64,000 bases of DNA from positions 18,114 through 82,113 of the forward strand of contig NZ_LXTW01000023.1 of the NCBI RefSeq assembly GCF_001679005.1. The letters are read 5' to 3'. Position 1 is the first letter of the stretch; each line of letters begins with the position of its first letter. The translations under genes were made by a program, and so were the position numbers. This stretch comes from Moraxella nonliquefaciens (lineage in GTDB: Bacteria; Pseudomonadota; Gammaproteobacteria; Pseudomonadales; Moraxellaceae). Below are positions 1-8,852 of this stretch, one piece after another. The notes beneath the pieces are model-generated. The model had not been told where the DNA came from. It made no database searches and saw nothing but the letters and a program-made list of their open reading frames with translations.

Positions 1-110
1 TATCAATTTTTATTTTAATCTAAGATGATATTACCAGAGCGATTGGTTGCCCATTGAAATTGCACACATCACACCCATTTAGCTTGAATGACTGTTTATA
101 AAAGAGTGCC

Positions 111-1115
111 ATGACTGCCCTTGCTACTGATTTTCGTCCACCCTTTTGGCTAAAAAATCCCCACTTACAAACCATTTTACCTCGTTATGTGGTCAATCAC
201 ACGCCTGATTACACCCGTCATCTTATCAAAGATTCGCTAAATGAGAGTCAAGTGGCATTTGATTATTTTCTTAGCGATGACAGTCAAGTGAACGCCAAAT
301 ACCAAAAACCGCTCATCGTGCTGTTTCATGGCATGGAGGGGTCAAGCCAAAGCCATTATGCCAAATCATTGGCTGATGCTGTACATGGGGCGGATTGTCA
401 TTTTGTGGTGGCTCATTTTCGCTCGTGTGGTGGTGTGGCGGTGTCAGGTAAGGTGTTTTATAATGCAGGTGATACGGCGGAGATTCATCATTATTTAAGC
501 CATTTACAGGATAATTTCACCCAAATCTATGCAGTTGGTGTATCGCTTGGGGGTAATGCTCTTGCCAAATACATGGGCGAATATGGTTCAGATGCCATCT
601 GTCGCTGTGCGGTTGTGGTGTCAGCCCCTGTGGATTTGGCAAGCAGTTCGGTGGCCATGGAGCGACTGCTTGGACGGCATATTTATACGCCTTATCTGCT
701 AAACCCCATCATCAAAAAAGCCCTAGACAATCATCTAACCTCTGATGAGTTAAAGGCATTAAAATCTGCCAAACGTATTGGTGATTTTGATAATGTCTTT
801 ACCGCCCCTCGCCATGGTTTTCGTTCAAAAAATGACTACTATCGCCAGTCCTCCGCCTTGCCATATTTGACAGAGATTAGCAAACCCACGCTCATCATTA
901 CCGCCAAAGATGACCCATTTTTGGGTGTAACTGCTGAACACTCAGATGTGTCAGCGGATGTGGTATTACTAAACACAACTTATGGCGGTCATATCGGTTT
1001 TGTGGATTATGATTATCAGGCTTTGACATTTGATACAGGATTTATCGGTCGGCAGGTAATGGGATTTTTTGACAAGCACTTTGTAGGGCAACCAACAAAG
1101 GCAGGCATGCCCTAA
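111..1115 (+). CDS. YheT-family alpha/beta hydrolase
   Basis: Predicted cytosolic serine hydrolase of 334 residues, the usual size for the YheT/YMC0 family (COG0429); the physiological substrate of the family is not established. The N-terminal PPFWLKNPHLQTI segment is the family signature. The oxyanion region is HGMEGSSQSH near residues 74-83, the nucleophile elbow GVSLGGN puts the serine near 145, the acid is in TAKDDPF near 267 and the histidine in GGHIGFV near 294, so the triad looks complete. The ATG sits after AAAAGAGTGCC, a weak ribosome site. It stands alone, converging on secA. Assignment to the family is firm; function is not. Confidence 0.85.
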   Translation: MTALATDFRPPFWLKNPHLQTILPRYVVNHTPDYTRHLIKDSLNESQVAFDYFLSDDSQVNAKYQKPLIVLFHGMEGSSQSHYAKSLADAVHGADCHFVVAHFRSCGGVAVSGKVFYNAGDTAEIHHYLSHLQDNFTQIYAVGVSLGGNALAKYMGEYGSDAICRCAVVVSAPVDLASSSVAMERLLGRHIYTPYLLNPIIKKALDNHLTSDELKALKSAKRIGDFDNVFTAPRHGFRSKNDYYRQSSALPYLTEISKPTLIITAKDDPFLGVTAEHSDVSADVVLLNTTYGGHIGFVDYDYQALTFDTGFIGRQVMGFFDKHFVGQPTKAGMP

Positions 1116-1321
1116 CATTTTATTTTTAAGTAGCTGTGACTTGTTTTTGGGGCAGGTTGTTTGGGCAGATTAAAAAAGCAAGACTTTAATAGCAAGCTCT
1201 ACAATCAACCAAAAAGCACCTAAAAGCGAGATTAACAAGCTCACATTCAAGCAATTACAGACAAACACTTAACCCTTAAAGTATTAATCAATTCAACATA
1301 CAGCAAGATGGCAAGCATTAC

Positions 1322-4216
1322 TTAAATCTTACCATGACATTGCTTATACTTTAAGCCACTACCGCAGGGGCAGGGGGCGTTACGGTTGATATTGGCAGGG
1401 ATAAAGACATCATCGATGCTTTGGGGTGCTGTGGTATCGCTCACATCTGCCATGCTTTGGTTGGTGTCAGTGCCAGTATTGGCGTTGATATTAGTGTTGG
1501 TGTTGGTATTGACATGACCGTTTGGCGAAAGATTTGGCGTGGATGCCACACCGCCCAAACTGACCGTGATACGCTGAACGTTTTGGGTTGCTCGTGGGCG
1601 ACTTTCATCGGTGGCAATCTCACCCTCTAATCCCATGTCATTATGCTCAAAATGCAGCTGCATCATCTTGGCTTGACGGCGACGCTCTTCTTGGATTTGA
1701 GCAATCTCTTCTGGGGTGGCGACATGCACACGTGCCAAGTCCTGCACCACATCTGACTTAATCGCCCCAAGCATGGACTGGAACAAATCAAACGATTCAC
1801 GCTTATACTCTTGTTCAGGGTTCTTTTGGGCATAGCTACGCAGATGAATACCTTTACGCAGTTGATCCATTTGAGTCAGATGCTCTTTCCAGTGGCGGTC
1901 AAGGTTACGAAGCATAAAATCACGCTCCAACCTAGCAGCGTTTTGCTCGCCCATGGTCTCACGTTTTTTCTGATAATGGGCGATGGCAAAGTCAATAATC
2001 TTAGCACGCAACCCCTCTTCATCAAGGCGACGGTCAGCATCTAGCCAGTCATTAATCGGCATATAATAACCAAAAGCATCCTCAATCTCATCTTCTAACC
2101 CATCAATATTCCATTGGTCATCCACCGAACCTACTGGCACAAACTGCGTGATAAGTGCATTATACACCTCATGGTGCATGGTCTTGATGGATGCTTGCAA
2201 ATCAATCTCTTCTAACAAATCATCACGCTGTGTGTAGATGACTTTACGCTGTTCATTGGCAACATCATCGTATTTTAACAGACTTTTACGAGCATCAAAA
2301 TCACGAGCCTCAACTTTGCCCTGTGCATTCTCAATTGAACGAGACACCATTTTATGTTCAATGGCCTCATCTTCTTTTAGACCCATGGCACGCATCATTG
2401 ACACCACACGGTCGCCTGCAAAAATCCGCATCAAGTCATCTTCTAGTGATAAGAAAAAGCGAGACTGACCGGGGTCTCCTTGTCGTCCTGCACGTCCACG
2501 TAATTGGTTGTCAATACGGCGTGATTCGTGGCGTTCTGAACCGATGATGTGTAGTCCGCCTGCTGCTTTGACCGCCTCGTTACGGGCTTGCCATTGACTT
2601 TGTAACTCGCTCTTTTGGGCGTCGGTGAGTGCATCCAAATCCTCTATCTCCGCCTGCCAATTACCGCCTAAGATGATGTCTGTACCACGACCTGCCATGT
2701 TGGTTGCGATGGTAACGGCAGATGGTCTGCCTGCCTGAGCGATAATCTCCGCCTCTCGCTCATGCTGTTTGGCATTTAGAACGTTGTGCTTAATGCCTGC
2801 TTGGTCAAGTAAATACGACAACTGCTCAGATGCCTCAATGGTTGCTGTACCGACAAGCACAGGGGCTCCTTTGGCAGTAATCTCACGAATCTCACGGATG
2901 ATGCCTTGATATTTGCCCAATTTGGATAAGAAAATTTGGTCATTTAAATCCACACGAGCAATGGGGCGATGGGTGGGGATGATGACCACATCCATATCAT
3001 AAGTGGATTTAAATTCTGCCGCCTCGGTATCTGCTGTGCCTGTCATGCCAGAGAGTTTATCATACAGACGAAAATAGTTTTGGAATGTGGTTGTCGCCAT
3101 GGTTTGGTTTTCAGCTTGAATCTCAACACCCTCTTTGGCTTCTACCGCTTGGTGTAGCCCCTCACTCCAACGTCTGCCTGGCATGGTACGCCCTGTATTT
3201 TCGTCCACAATAACAATCTCATTATCATCAGAGATGATATAATGAACATTCTTGACAAATAAATGATGGGCTCTAATCGCCGCCTGCACATGAGCGAGCA
3301 AGGGCAGGCGAGCAGGACTGTATAGGCTTTCTTTTTCGCCAAGCTCACCCACTTCTATCAAAAACTTTTCTATCTTTTCATAGCCTTTTTCGCTAATCTC
3401 AATGGCTCGGTTTTTCTCATCAATCCAAAAATCCTGTGCCACGTTATTTTTATTATCCTCTTCGTTGTCGGACTTTTTTAGGCGAGGAATGATGTTGTTA
3501 ATTAACGAATACAGATGGGCTGAGTCCTCAGCTTGTCCTGAAATGATGAGCGGTGTGCGAGCCTCATCAATCAAAATACTGTCAATCTCATCAATGATGC
3601 AATAGTTTAAGGGACGCTGTTTTTTCTCATCTTTGCTAAACACCATGTTATCACGCAGATAATCAAAGCCGTATTCGTTATTGGTGCCATAGGTGATATC
3701 AGCACGATAAGCATCAAACTTCTCATGGGGGGGCTGTTGGCTATAAATCACACCCACTGTCAATCCCAAGAAGCCAAATAGCTCACGGTTAAGCTCAGCA
3801 TCACGCCCTGCCAAATAATCATTCACCGTAACAACATGCACACCTTTGCCACTGATGGCATTTAGATACATGGCAAGGGTTGCCATTAAGGTCTTACCCT
3901 CACCGGTCTTCATCTCAGCAATCTTACCCTCATGCAAGGTCATGCCACCGATAAGTTGCACATCATAATGTCTCATGCCATTGACACGTTTGGAGGCCTC
4001 ACGGCACACAGCGAATGCCTCAGGCAAGAGTTTATCCAAACTCTCACCATTGGCATGACGACTTTTAAATTCATCGGTTTTTCGGCGTAACTCATCATCA
4101 GACAGTGCCAAAATCGTGGGTTCAAGAGCATTAATCTTGTCCACAACTTTACGCATACGTTTTAATTCACGTTCGTTTTTGGTGCCAAATACAGCACTGA
4201 TGGCTTTTGTTAGCAT
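1322..4216 (-). CDS. secA: Protein translocase ATPase SecA
   Basis: Motor ATPase that drives unfolded preproteins through SecYEG at the inner membrane. The protein is 964 residues from the ATG at 4216; a TTG four codons upstream is open but lacks a ribosome site, whereas GGA lies 8 nt before the ATG. Visible motifs are Walker A TGEGKTL, DEID, the second nucleotide-binding fold with GTATIEASEQ and NMAGRGTDI, and the C-terminal zinc knuckle CPCGSGLKYKQCH, which binds SecB. The linker before the zinc knuckle is an Asn/Thr-rich low-complexity stretch (DNA about 1440-1530), making the protein longer than the roughly 900 residues of E. coli SecA. It lies 81 bp downstream of hemL on the same strand. 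Confidence 0.97.
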   Translation of the reverse strand: MLTKAISAVFGTKNERELKRMRKVVDKINALEPTILALSDDELRRKTDEFKSRHANGESLDKLLPEAFAVCREASKRVNGMRHYDVQLIGGMTLHEGKIAEMKTGEGKTLMATLAMYLNAISGKGVHVVTVNDYLAGRDAELNRELFGFLGLTVGVIYSQQPPHEKFDAYRADITYGTNNEYGFDYLRDNMVFSKDEKKQRPLNYCIIDEIDSILIDEARTPLIISGQAEDSAHLYSLINNIIPRLKKSDNEEDNKNNVAQDFWIDEKNRAIEISEKGYEKIEKFLIEVGELGEKESLYSPARLPLLAHVQAAIRAHHLFVKNVHYIISDDNEIVIVDENTGRTMPGRRWSEGLHQAVEAKEGVEIQAENQTMATTTFQNYFRLYDKLSGMTGTADTEAAEFKSTYDMDVVIIPTHRPIARVDLNDQIFLSKLGKYQGIIREIREITAKGAPVLVGTATIEASEQLSYLLDQAGIKHNVLNAKQHEREAEIIAQAGRPSAVTIATNMAGRGTDIILGGNWQAEIEDLDALTDAQKSELQSQWQARNEAVKAAGGLHIIGSERHESRRIDNQLRGRAGRQGDPGQSRFFLSLEDDLMRIFAGDRVVSMMRAMGLKEDEAIEHKMVSRSIENAQGKVEARDFDARKSLLKYDDVANEQRKVIYTQRDDLLEEIDLQASIKTMHHEVYNALITQFVPVGSVDDQWNIDGLEDEIEDAFGYYMPINDWLDADRRLDEEGLRAKIIDFAIAHYQKKRETMGEQNAARLERDFMLRNLDRHWKEHLTQMDQLRKGIHLRSYAQKNPEQEYKRESFDLFQSMLGAIKSDVVQDLARVHVATPEEIAQIQEERRRQAKMMQLHFEHNDMGLEGEIATDESRPRATQNVQRITVSLGGVASTPNLSPNGHVNTNTNTNINANTGTDTNQSMADVSDTTAPQSIDDVFIPANINRNAPCPCGSGLKYKQCHGKI

Positions 4217-4297
4217 GTTTTTTTCCAAATTGCACGGAGCAAAAATATTTTAATGGCGGTGATATAGCCAAATTATATGGTAATGAATCTTAAAAAA

Positions 4298-5602
4298 TCA
4301 ACCAGCCAATCTGGCAAATGCTTTATCAGCACACAACAGCGTCTGTTCAATATCATCATCGGTGTGGGCAATAGACATAAAGGCAGCTTCAAAGGCAGAT
4401 GGGGCAAGATAGACACCCTGTTCTAGCATGGCATGAAAAAACTGATTAAAACGCTTGGTGTCGGCGTGTGCCACATCATCAAAGTTTTTGGGTAACTCTT
4501 TGCTAAAAAACAGCCCAAACATACCGCCCACATAACAACTTGAAAAGTCTATGCCATGTTTATCCGCCAGTTTTTGCAAGCCATTGACCAATTTGGCGGT
4601 TTTGGCGGTTAATTGTTCATAAAAATCCGGACGGGTTAATTCATCAAACATTGCCTTACCTGCACGCATGGCCAAAGGGTTGCCTGAGAGCGTTCCTGCT
4701 TGATACACACCACCTAAGGGGGCGATACATTCCATAATCTCACGCTTACCACCAAATGCTCCCACGGGCAAGCCAGCTCCGATGATTTTGCCAAAAGTGC
4801 TAAGGTCTGGGGTGATGCCAAAATGATGACTTGCCCCTTTTAGTCCCACACGAAAGCCCGTCATTACTTCATCAAAAATCAACACCGCCCCGTGCTTGGT
4901 GCAAAGCTCACGCAGGGTGTTATGAAATTCTTGGCTTGGGATAACCATGTTCATGTTGCCCGCTATCGGCTCTAAAATCACGCATGCAAATTCATCACCA
5001 AATTTGTCAAAGGCAGATTGTAGTGCTTGGGTGTCATTATAAGGTAGAGTAATGGTATGTTTGGCAAAGTCGGCAGGCACGCCCTTGGATGTCGGCTCAC
5101 CAATATCTAGCATGCCAGAGCCTGCCTTAACAAGCAAGCTGTCTGAATGCCCATGATAGCACCCCTCAAATTTGACAATCTTGTCTCGCCCTGTGTAGCC
5201 ACGAGCCAGACGAATGGCACTCATAGTAGCTTCTGTGCCTGATGACACCATGCGAATGAGCTCAATGTGTGGCATGATATCAGCAATCAAATCCGCCATG
5301 GTCGTCTCAAATGGCGTGGGAGCCCCAAAAGACAAGCCGTCATCACAGGCGAGCTTTACCGCATCGACGACCTTGGGGTGAGCATGACCCAAAATCATCG
5401 GCCCCCACGAACCCACATAATCAATGTACTCACGCCCTTGGGTATCATACATATATGCACCCTTGGCACGGCTTATAAAAACAGGCGTACCGCCCACCCC
5501 TACAAAGGCACGCACAGGCGAGTTTACACCCCCTGGAATATGGCGTTTGGCTTTTTCAAATAAGAGCTGGTCGGCGGTCAGTTTAGTCGTTAGTGTGGTC
5601 AT
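4298..5602 (-). CDS. hemL: Glutamate-1-semialdehyde 2,1-aminomutase
   Basis: PLP enzyme that converts glutamate-1-semialdehyde to 5-aminolevulinate in the C5 haem pathway. The 434-residue length is normal for HemL. Class III aminotransferase features are present: GVNSPVRAF near the N-terminus, the cofactor-binding VSSGTEATMSAIRLAR stretch, IFDEVMTGFR, and the PLP-lysine motif STFGKIIGAGLP with Lys near 270. The start ATG is the only good one and is followed directly by TTLTTKLTADQ. It is upstream of secA on the same strand and may be co-transcribed. Its 5' side faces a 370-bp spacer with promoter elements for the opposite strand. Confidence 0.97.
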   Translation of the reverse strand: MTTLTTKLTADQLLFEKAKRHIPGGVNSPVRAFVGVGGTPVFISRAKGAYMYDTQGREYIDYVGSWGPMILGHAHPKVVDAVKLACDDGLSFGAPTPFETTMADLIADIMPHIELIRMVSSGTEATMSAIRLARGYTGRDKIVKFEGCYHGHSDSLLVKAGSGMLDIGEPTSKGVPADFAKHTITLPYNDTQALQSAFDKFGDEFACVILEPIAGNMNMVIPSQEFHNTLRELCTKHGAVLIFDEVMTGFRVGLKGASHHFGITPDLSTFGKIIGAGLPVGAFGGKREIMECIAPLGGVYQAGTLSGNPLAMRAGKAMFDELTRPDFYEQLTAKTAKLVNGLQKLADKHGIDFSSCYVGGMFGLFFSKELPKNFDDVAHADTKRFNQFFHAMLEQGVYLAPSAFEAAFMSIAHTDDDIEQTLLCADKAFARLAG

Positions 5603-5763
5603 AAAAATTCCTATTACAAATAAAAGCCATTACAAATAAAAAACAGATGAGTAAATCAACCCATTTTATCATTTTTTGGCGTGGGTGTCTGATTTGATTT
5701 GTCCAATGTTTTGGCACGATGACACAAACCAGTGATTTTAATTAATTTTATCAATGATAAAGA

Positions 5764-5792
5764 TTGACAACAATGCCGATGGATTTTATACA
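5764..5792 (+). promoter_or_regulatory. Sigma-70-type promoter upstream of the small membrane ORF
   Basis: TTGACA at 5764-5769, a 17-bp spacer, then TATACA at 5787-5792. A second -10-like TATAAT lies at 5832-5837. The only plus-strand gene candidate downstream is the 57-codon ORF at 5977. The rest of the 5603-5976 gap is AT-rich spacer containing the inverted repeat at 5862-5898. Confidence 0.5.
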
Positions 5793-5861
5793 AAAATGCT
5801 GTTTTTTATTTAAAAATTTCAAAAAAGACGATATAATAGTACAACAAGTAACACAAAAATA

Positions 5862-5898
5862 TTTATTGTAATGATTTATTACATAAAATTACAATAAA
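5862..5898. repeat. Perfect 11-bp inverted repeat
   Basis: TTTATTGTAAT (5862-5872) and ATTACAATAAA (5888-5898) are exact complements separated by 15 nt. The dyad lies between the promoter elements and the small ORF at 5977, so it could be an operator or a leader hairpin. It has no T-tract of terminator type. Confidence 0.5.
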
Positions 5899-5976
5899 CA
5901 AATCAGCATCACTAAGATTTGATATGGTCATGAGCATCAGCCCCAATGATTTTGTCAATAAGAGATTAGCCGTCCC

Positions 5977-6150
5977 ATGAGCGACAATAAACACCCCACC
6001 AAACAAGAGCTTGACGTGATAAGCATCCAAAACACGGACAGCAAAGAACAAGGCTCAGCCTTAGTGGTATTTTTAAAAAAACACCAAAATTTTTTAATCC
6101 TACAATGTGTACTGCTGATTTTGCTTGGGGTGAGTTTTTTATTTTGGTAA
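5977..6150 (+). CDS. Unrecognised 57-residue C-terminally anchored membrane protein
   Basis: Small ORF beginning MSDNKHPTKQELDVISIQN. Residues 1-36 are polar and charged. Residues 39-57 (NFLILQCVLLILLGVSFLFW) form a single hydrophobic segment that ends the protein, a tail-anchored topology. AAGAGA lies about 10 nt before the ATG, and a TTGACA-17-TATACA promoter is upstream. It converges on the pseudouridine synthase. A hairpin (6142-6163) covers its stop codon. I do not recognise a family. Coding status is inferred from the start context, the soluble-plus-membrane design and the otherwise empty gap; a chance ORF is possible. Confidence 0.5.
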   Translation: MSDNKHPTKQELDVISIQNTDSKEQGSALVVFLKKHQNFLILQCVLLILLGVSFLFW

Positions 6151-6193
6151 TCTGATACCAAAAAACCAACAGACCATATCGGTAATAAAATCA

Positions 6194-7135
6194 TCATAAC
6201 AGCAACTGTCGCCTTGATACAAATCTATGCCATTTGCCTGTCATGGGGTCTTTAAATTCAAGATATTTAGCAAGTAGCTGTAAGGGGTGAGTAAAATCAT
6301 CTTTGGGCTTATGGCACACAGATGGATAATAAGGGTCGTGACAGATGGGCATGCCAAGATGGTTAAGATGAACCCTAAGCTGATGCAGTTTGCCAGTACT
6401 GGGGCGAAGCTCATACTTTGCCATGTTACCCCTAAGTGCCAACACATCAATATGCGTGTGCGTGTTGGCAGGTTTGTCGGCATTAACACGCATGAGATAA
6501 AACGGCTCACCTCGCTCTAAATGCAAACGAACATCCATCGGCATTGTTAAATTATGATTAACAGTAGCGATGGCGTGATACACCTTTGTGATGGCATGAT
6601 TGGCAAATAAGGCTTGATACAGATGGCGTGTGGTAGGATTTTTACTCACAAGTATCAACCCTGCTGTCTCTTTGTCCAGTCTGTGAATGGGGGACAAATT
6701 GGCATTGTCTGTATCAGCTTTTAGGCGAGTAAGCAAAGTCTGCTTAACATGATTGCCAGATGGTGTTACCGCCAAAAAATGGGGCTTATCCACCACCATA
6801 AATTCATCATTTTCAAACAAAATTTGATAATCAAATGGCACAACAACCTCACACGCTAAGCTGCGGTAATAATAAATCGTCCGCCCATGTAGATAGGGTG
6901 CATCTGACATCAATGGCACAAACCCACCCTCTGTTGTATCACTCCACACATCACCATTCTCAAAACGTGCCCGCCATTCATCAAAGCTGACATGGGGGAA
7001 TTTTTGGCATAAAAATACCAACAAATTCTTGGGTATATTGTTTAATTTTTCTAAATAAATACGGCTTGGAGATACGCCGTCTTTCATGGGTGGTGCAGTT
7101 TGGAGCATGGTGTGGTTTTTATAAGATGTCAACAT
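6194..7135 (-). CDS. RluA-family RNA pseudouridine synthase
   Basis: Predicted enzyme isomerising specific uridines in rRNA or tRNA to pseudouridine; which RNA cannot be told from sequence. The 313 residues include an S4-like N-terminal region (residues about 25-75) and the catalytic RluA domain. The signature IHRLDKETAGLILVSK carries the catalytic Asp, followed by TKVYHAI and GKLHQLRVHLNHLGMPICHDPYYP. Two in-frame ATGs (7135 and 7108) are possible starts; neither has a strong ribosome site. It diverges from the ArsR-type gene at 7270. TruC/YqcB-like proteins are the nearest type I can name. Confidence 0.82.
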   Translation of the reverse strand: MLTSYKNHTMLQTAPPMKDGVSPSRIYLEKLNNIPKNLLVFLCQKFPHVSFDEWRARFENGDVWSDTTEGGFVPLMSDAPYLHGRTIYYYRSLACEVVVPFDYQILFENDEFMVVDKPHFLAVTPSGNHVKQTLLTRLKADTDNANLSPIHRLDKETAGLILVSKNPTTRHLYQALFANHAITKVYHAIATVNHNLTMPMDVRLHLERGEPFYLMRVNADKPANTHTHIDVLALRGNMAKYELRPSTGKLHQLRVHLNHLGMPICHDPYYPSVCHKPKDDFTHPLQLLAKYLEFKDPMTGKWHRFVSRRQLLL

Positions 7136-7206
7136 GGTTTTATGTCATTTTATCACATTTATCACCTCATTTATCATCTCATGATTTTTGTGATATCACA
7201 ATCATC

Positions 7207-7234
7207 TTGACATATCTAAATTTATAGATATAAT
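7207..7234 (+). promoter_or_regulatory. Promoter of the ArsR-type gene with overlapping operator dyad
   Basis: TTGACA (7207-7212), a 16-bp spacer and TATAAT (7229-7234) form a near-consensus promoter. The dyad ATATCTA-N6-TAGATAT at 7212-7231 fills the space between the two elements, so a bound repressor would exclude polymerase. A closely related 20-mer lies at 7738-7757, in front of the flavin-enzyme operon. Confidence 0.7.
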
Positions 7235-7269
7235 GATATATTGTTTATAAAATCACCTGCATTCAATTC

Positions 7270-7596
7270 ATGAAATCTACCGACATTTTTAAAGTGCTGG
7301 GCAACGATGTTCGCTACCAGATTTTACTGTGGCTAAAAGACCCTGCCACACATTTTGGGGTGGATGCCTTGCGTTGTACAGAAACAGGATTTGATGGTGG
7401 GATTTGTGTGGGTGTGATTGCCGAAAAATCAGGACTTGCCCAATCGGTAATTTCAAGCTATCTAAATAACCTACAACAAACAGGGCTGATACAGAGCAGA
7501 CGCATTGGCAAATGGACCTACTACCGCTATCATTCTGGTGGTGTGGACAAATTTATCCATCAAGTGCGTCATGAGATTGGCGGTTTGTCTGATTAA
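7270..7596 (+). CDS. ArsR-family winged-helix transcriptional regulator
   Basis: DNA-binding regulator of 108 residues, typical ArsR size. The wHTH spans about residues 1-95, with the recognition helix in SGLAQSVISSYLNNLQQTGL and the wing in IQSRRIGKWTYYRY. The ELCVCDL-type metal box of ArsR/SmtB is absent. Instead Cys36 and Cys46 flank an insertion before the recognition helix, which could make it a thiol or electrophile sensor (inference). The promoter overlaps a dyad repeated before the downstream flavin operon, so autoregulation and control of that operon are likely. Ligand unknown. Confidence 0.85.
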   Translation: MKSTDIFKVLGNDVRYQILLWLKDPATHFGVDALRCTETGFDGGICVGVIAEKSGLAQSVISSYLNNLQQTGLIQSRRIGKWTYYRYHSGGVDKFIHQVRHEIGGLSD

Positions 7597-7737
7597 AATG
7601 ATATGACATCTTTGGGTTTTGGTTACAGTTTAGGAATAAATCACCATGTTTTGTATGTCCCACACCCCATATAAGATTGATTTTTGATAAAATGACATCA
7701 TCCGACCAATACCCAAATTAAAAATTTTTGCCCAAAT

Positions 7738-7757
7738 ATATCTAAATTATTGTATAT
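7738..7757 (+). promoter_or_regulatory. Second copy of the ArsR-type operator, before the flavin-enzyme operon
   Basis: ATATCTA-N6-TGTATAT, identical at 16 of 20 positions to the dyad at 7212-7231. It ends just before a TATAAA (7759-7764), 27 bp from the ATG at 7784, a position expected for repression of the operon. Confidence 0.65.
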
Positions 7758-7783
7758 GTATAAATATAAAATTGAGAAAAGCC

Positions 7784-8767
7784 ATGACTGATTTATCTAT
7801 TTTAAACCTTGCCCCCTTGCGAGATGGTGAGACATTTGCCGATGCTGTGGTCGACCTTGTGGCATTGGCACAGCTTGCCGAGCGTCTTGGTTACACTCGC
7901 TATTGGATTGCCGAGCATCACAACATGCCATATCTGGCAAGCTCTGCCACAAGCCTGCTTATCGGGCATGTGCTTGACAAGACAAACACCATTCGGGTTG
8001 GCTCAGGCGGTGTCATGCTCCCCAACCATTCCCCCTTTATTGTTGCTGAGCAGTATGGTACGCTGGCAAGCCTATATCCCAACCGTGTGGATTTGGGGCT
8101 TGGGCGAGCGCCTGGTACCGACCCTGCCACTGCCAAAGCCATCCGCCGTCATCAGGACGATTTTGTGTCAAGTTTTCCTAGTGATATCAAAGAGTTACAG
8201 TTCTATTTTGGCGATGATAAGAGCGACAAGGTGCGAGCCTACCCTGCCAAAGGGTTAAATGTGCCACTTTATATCTTAGGTTCTAGTCCTGAGAGTGCTT
8301 ATTTGGCGGCGGAATTGGGTTTGCCTTATGCTTTTGCATCTCACTTTGCGCCACGCTTTTTAACACAGGCAGTTGAGATTTATCGCAAAGAATTTAAGCC
8401 CTCTGATGTGCTTGACAAACCCAAGGTCATCGTTGGGCTAAATGCCATCGTTGCTGATACCGACAGCGAAGCGAAACTTTTGGCGACCACCAGTTTACAG
8501 TTTTTCCTAAATGTGGTAACGGGCGAACGTTCGGGCATGAAACCGCCAGTACCAGACATTGAAAGTCGTATCCCACCGCACATCTTATCCATGGCAAAGA
8601 GCATGACGGCGTGTAGCGTGATTGGTTCACCAAAGACGGTCAAAGCCCAGTTAGAACAGTTACAAAAACAAGTCAATGCCGATGAATTCATGGTGGTGAG
8701 CTATATTTATGACAAAGACAAACAAGCCCGCTCCTATGAGCTTATCTTAGAGGCTGTTGACGGTTAG
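7784..8767 (+). CDS. Luciferase-like (LLM class) flavin-dependent oxidoreductase
   Basis: TIM-barrel flavoprotein of the bacterial luciferase superfamily, 327 residues, using reduced flavin; substrate unknown. The N-terminal SILNLAPLRDGETF, the YWIAEHHNMPYLASSA segment, and RVGSGGVMLPNHSPF with VDLGLGRAPGTDP match the MsnO8/YhbW subgroup. I chose the ATG at 7784; an in-frame TTG at 7772 has no ribosome site, while GAGAAAA precedes the ATG. It is the first gene of a probable three-gene unit with the OYE-family enzyme and the acidic peptide. The operator at 7738 suggests control by the upstream ArsR-type protein. Confidence 0.85.
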   Translation: MTDLSILNLAPLRDGETFADAVVDLVALAQLAERLGYTRYWIAEHHNMPYLASSATSLLIGHVLDKTNTIRVGSGGVMLPNHSPFIVAEQYGTLASLYPNRVDLGLGRAPGTDPATAKAIRRHQDDFVSSFPSDIKELQFYFGDDKSDKVRAYPAKGLNVPLYILGSSPESAYLAAELGLPYAFASHFAPRFLTQAVEIYRKEFKPSDVLDKPKVIVGLNAIVADTDSEAKLLATTSLQFFLNVVTGERSGMKPPVPDIESRIPPHILSMAKSMTACSVIGSPKTVKAQLEQLQKQVNADEFMVVSYIYDKDKQARSYELILEAVDG

Positions 8768-8852
8768 TTTTAGCACAGTACAACCGAACATAATCACCAC
8801 AGAGCCATTTAGCCAATTTTAATCAATTTTTTAACTCAAAAGAGAGCACCCC

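Noticed and set aside
1116..1321. Possible gene or RNA between the YheT-like gene and secA
   Set aside because: No ORF, hairpin terminator or promoter that I can support.
8380..8691. 103-codon minus-strand ORF opposite the LLM gene
   Set aside because: Shadow of a well-conserved gene; no start context.
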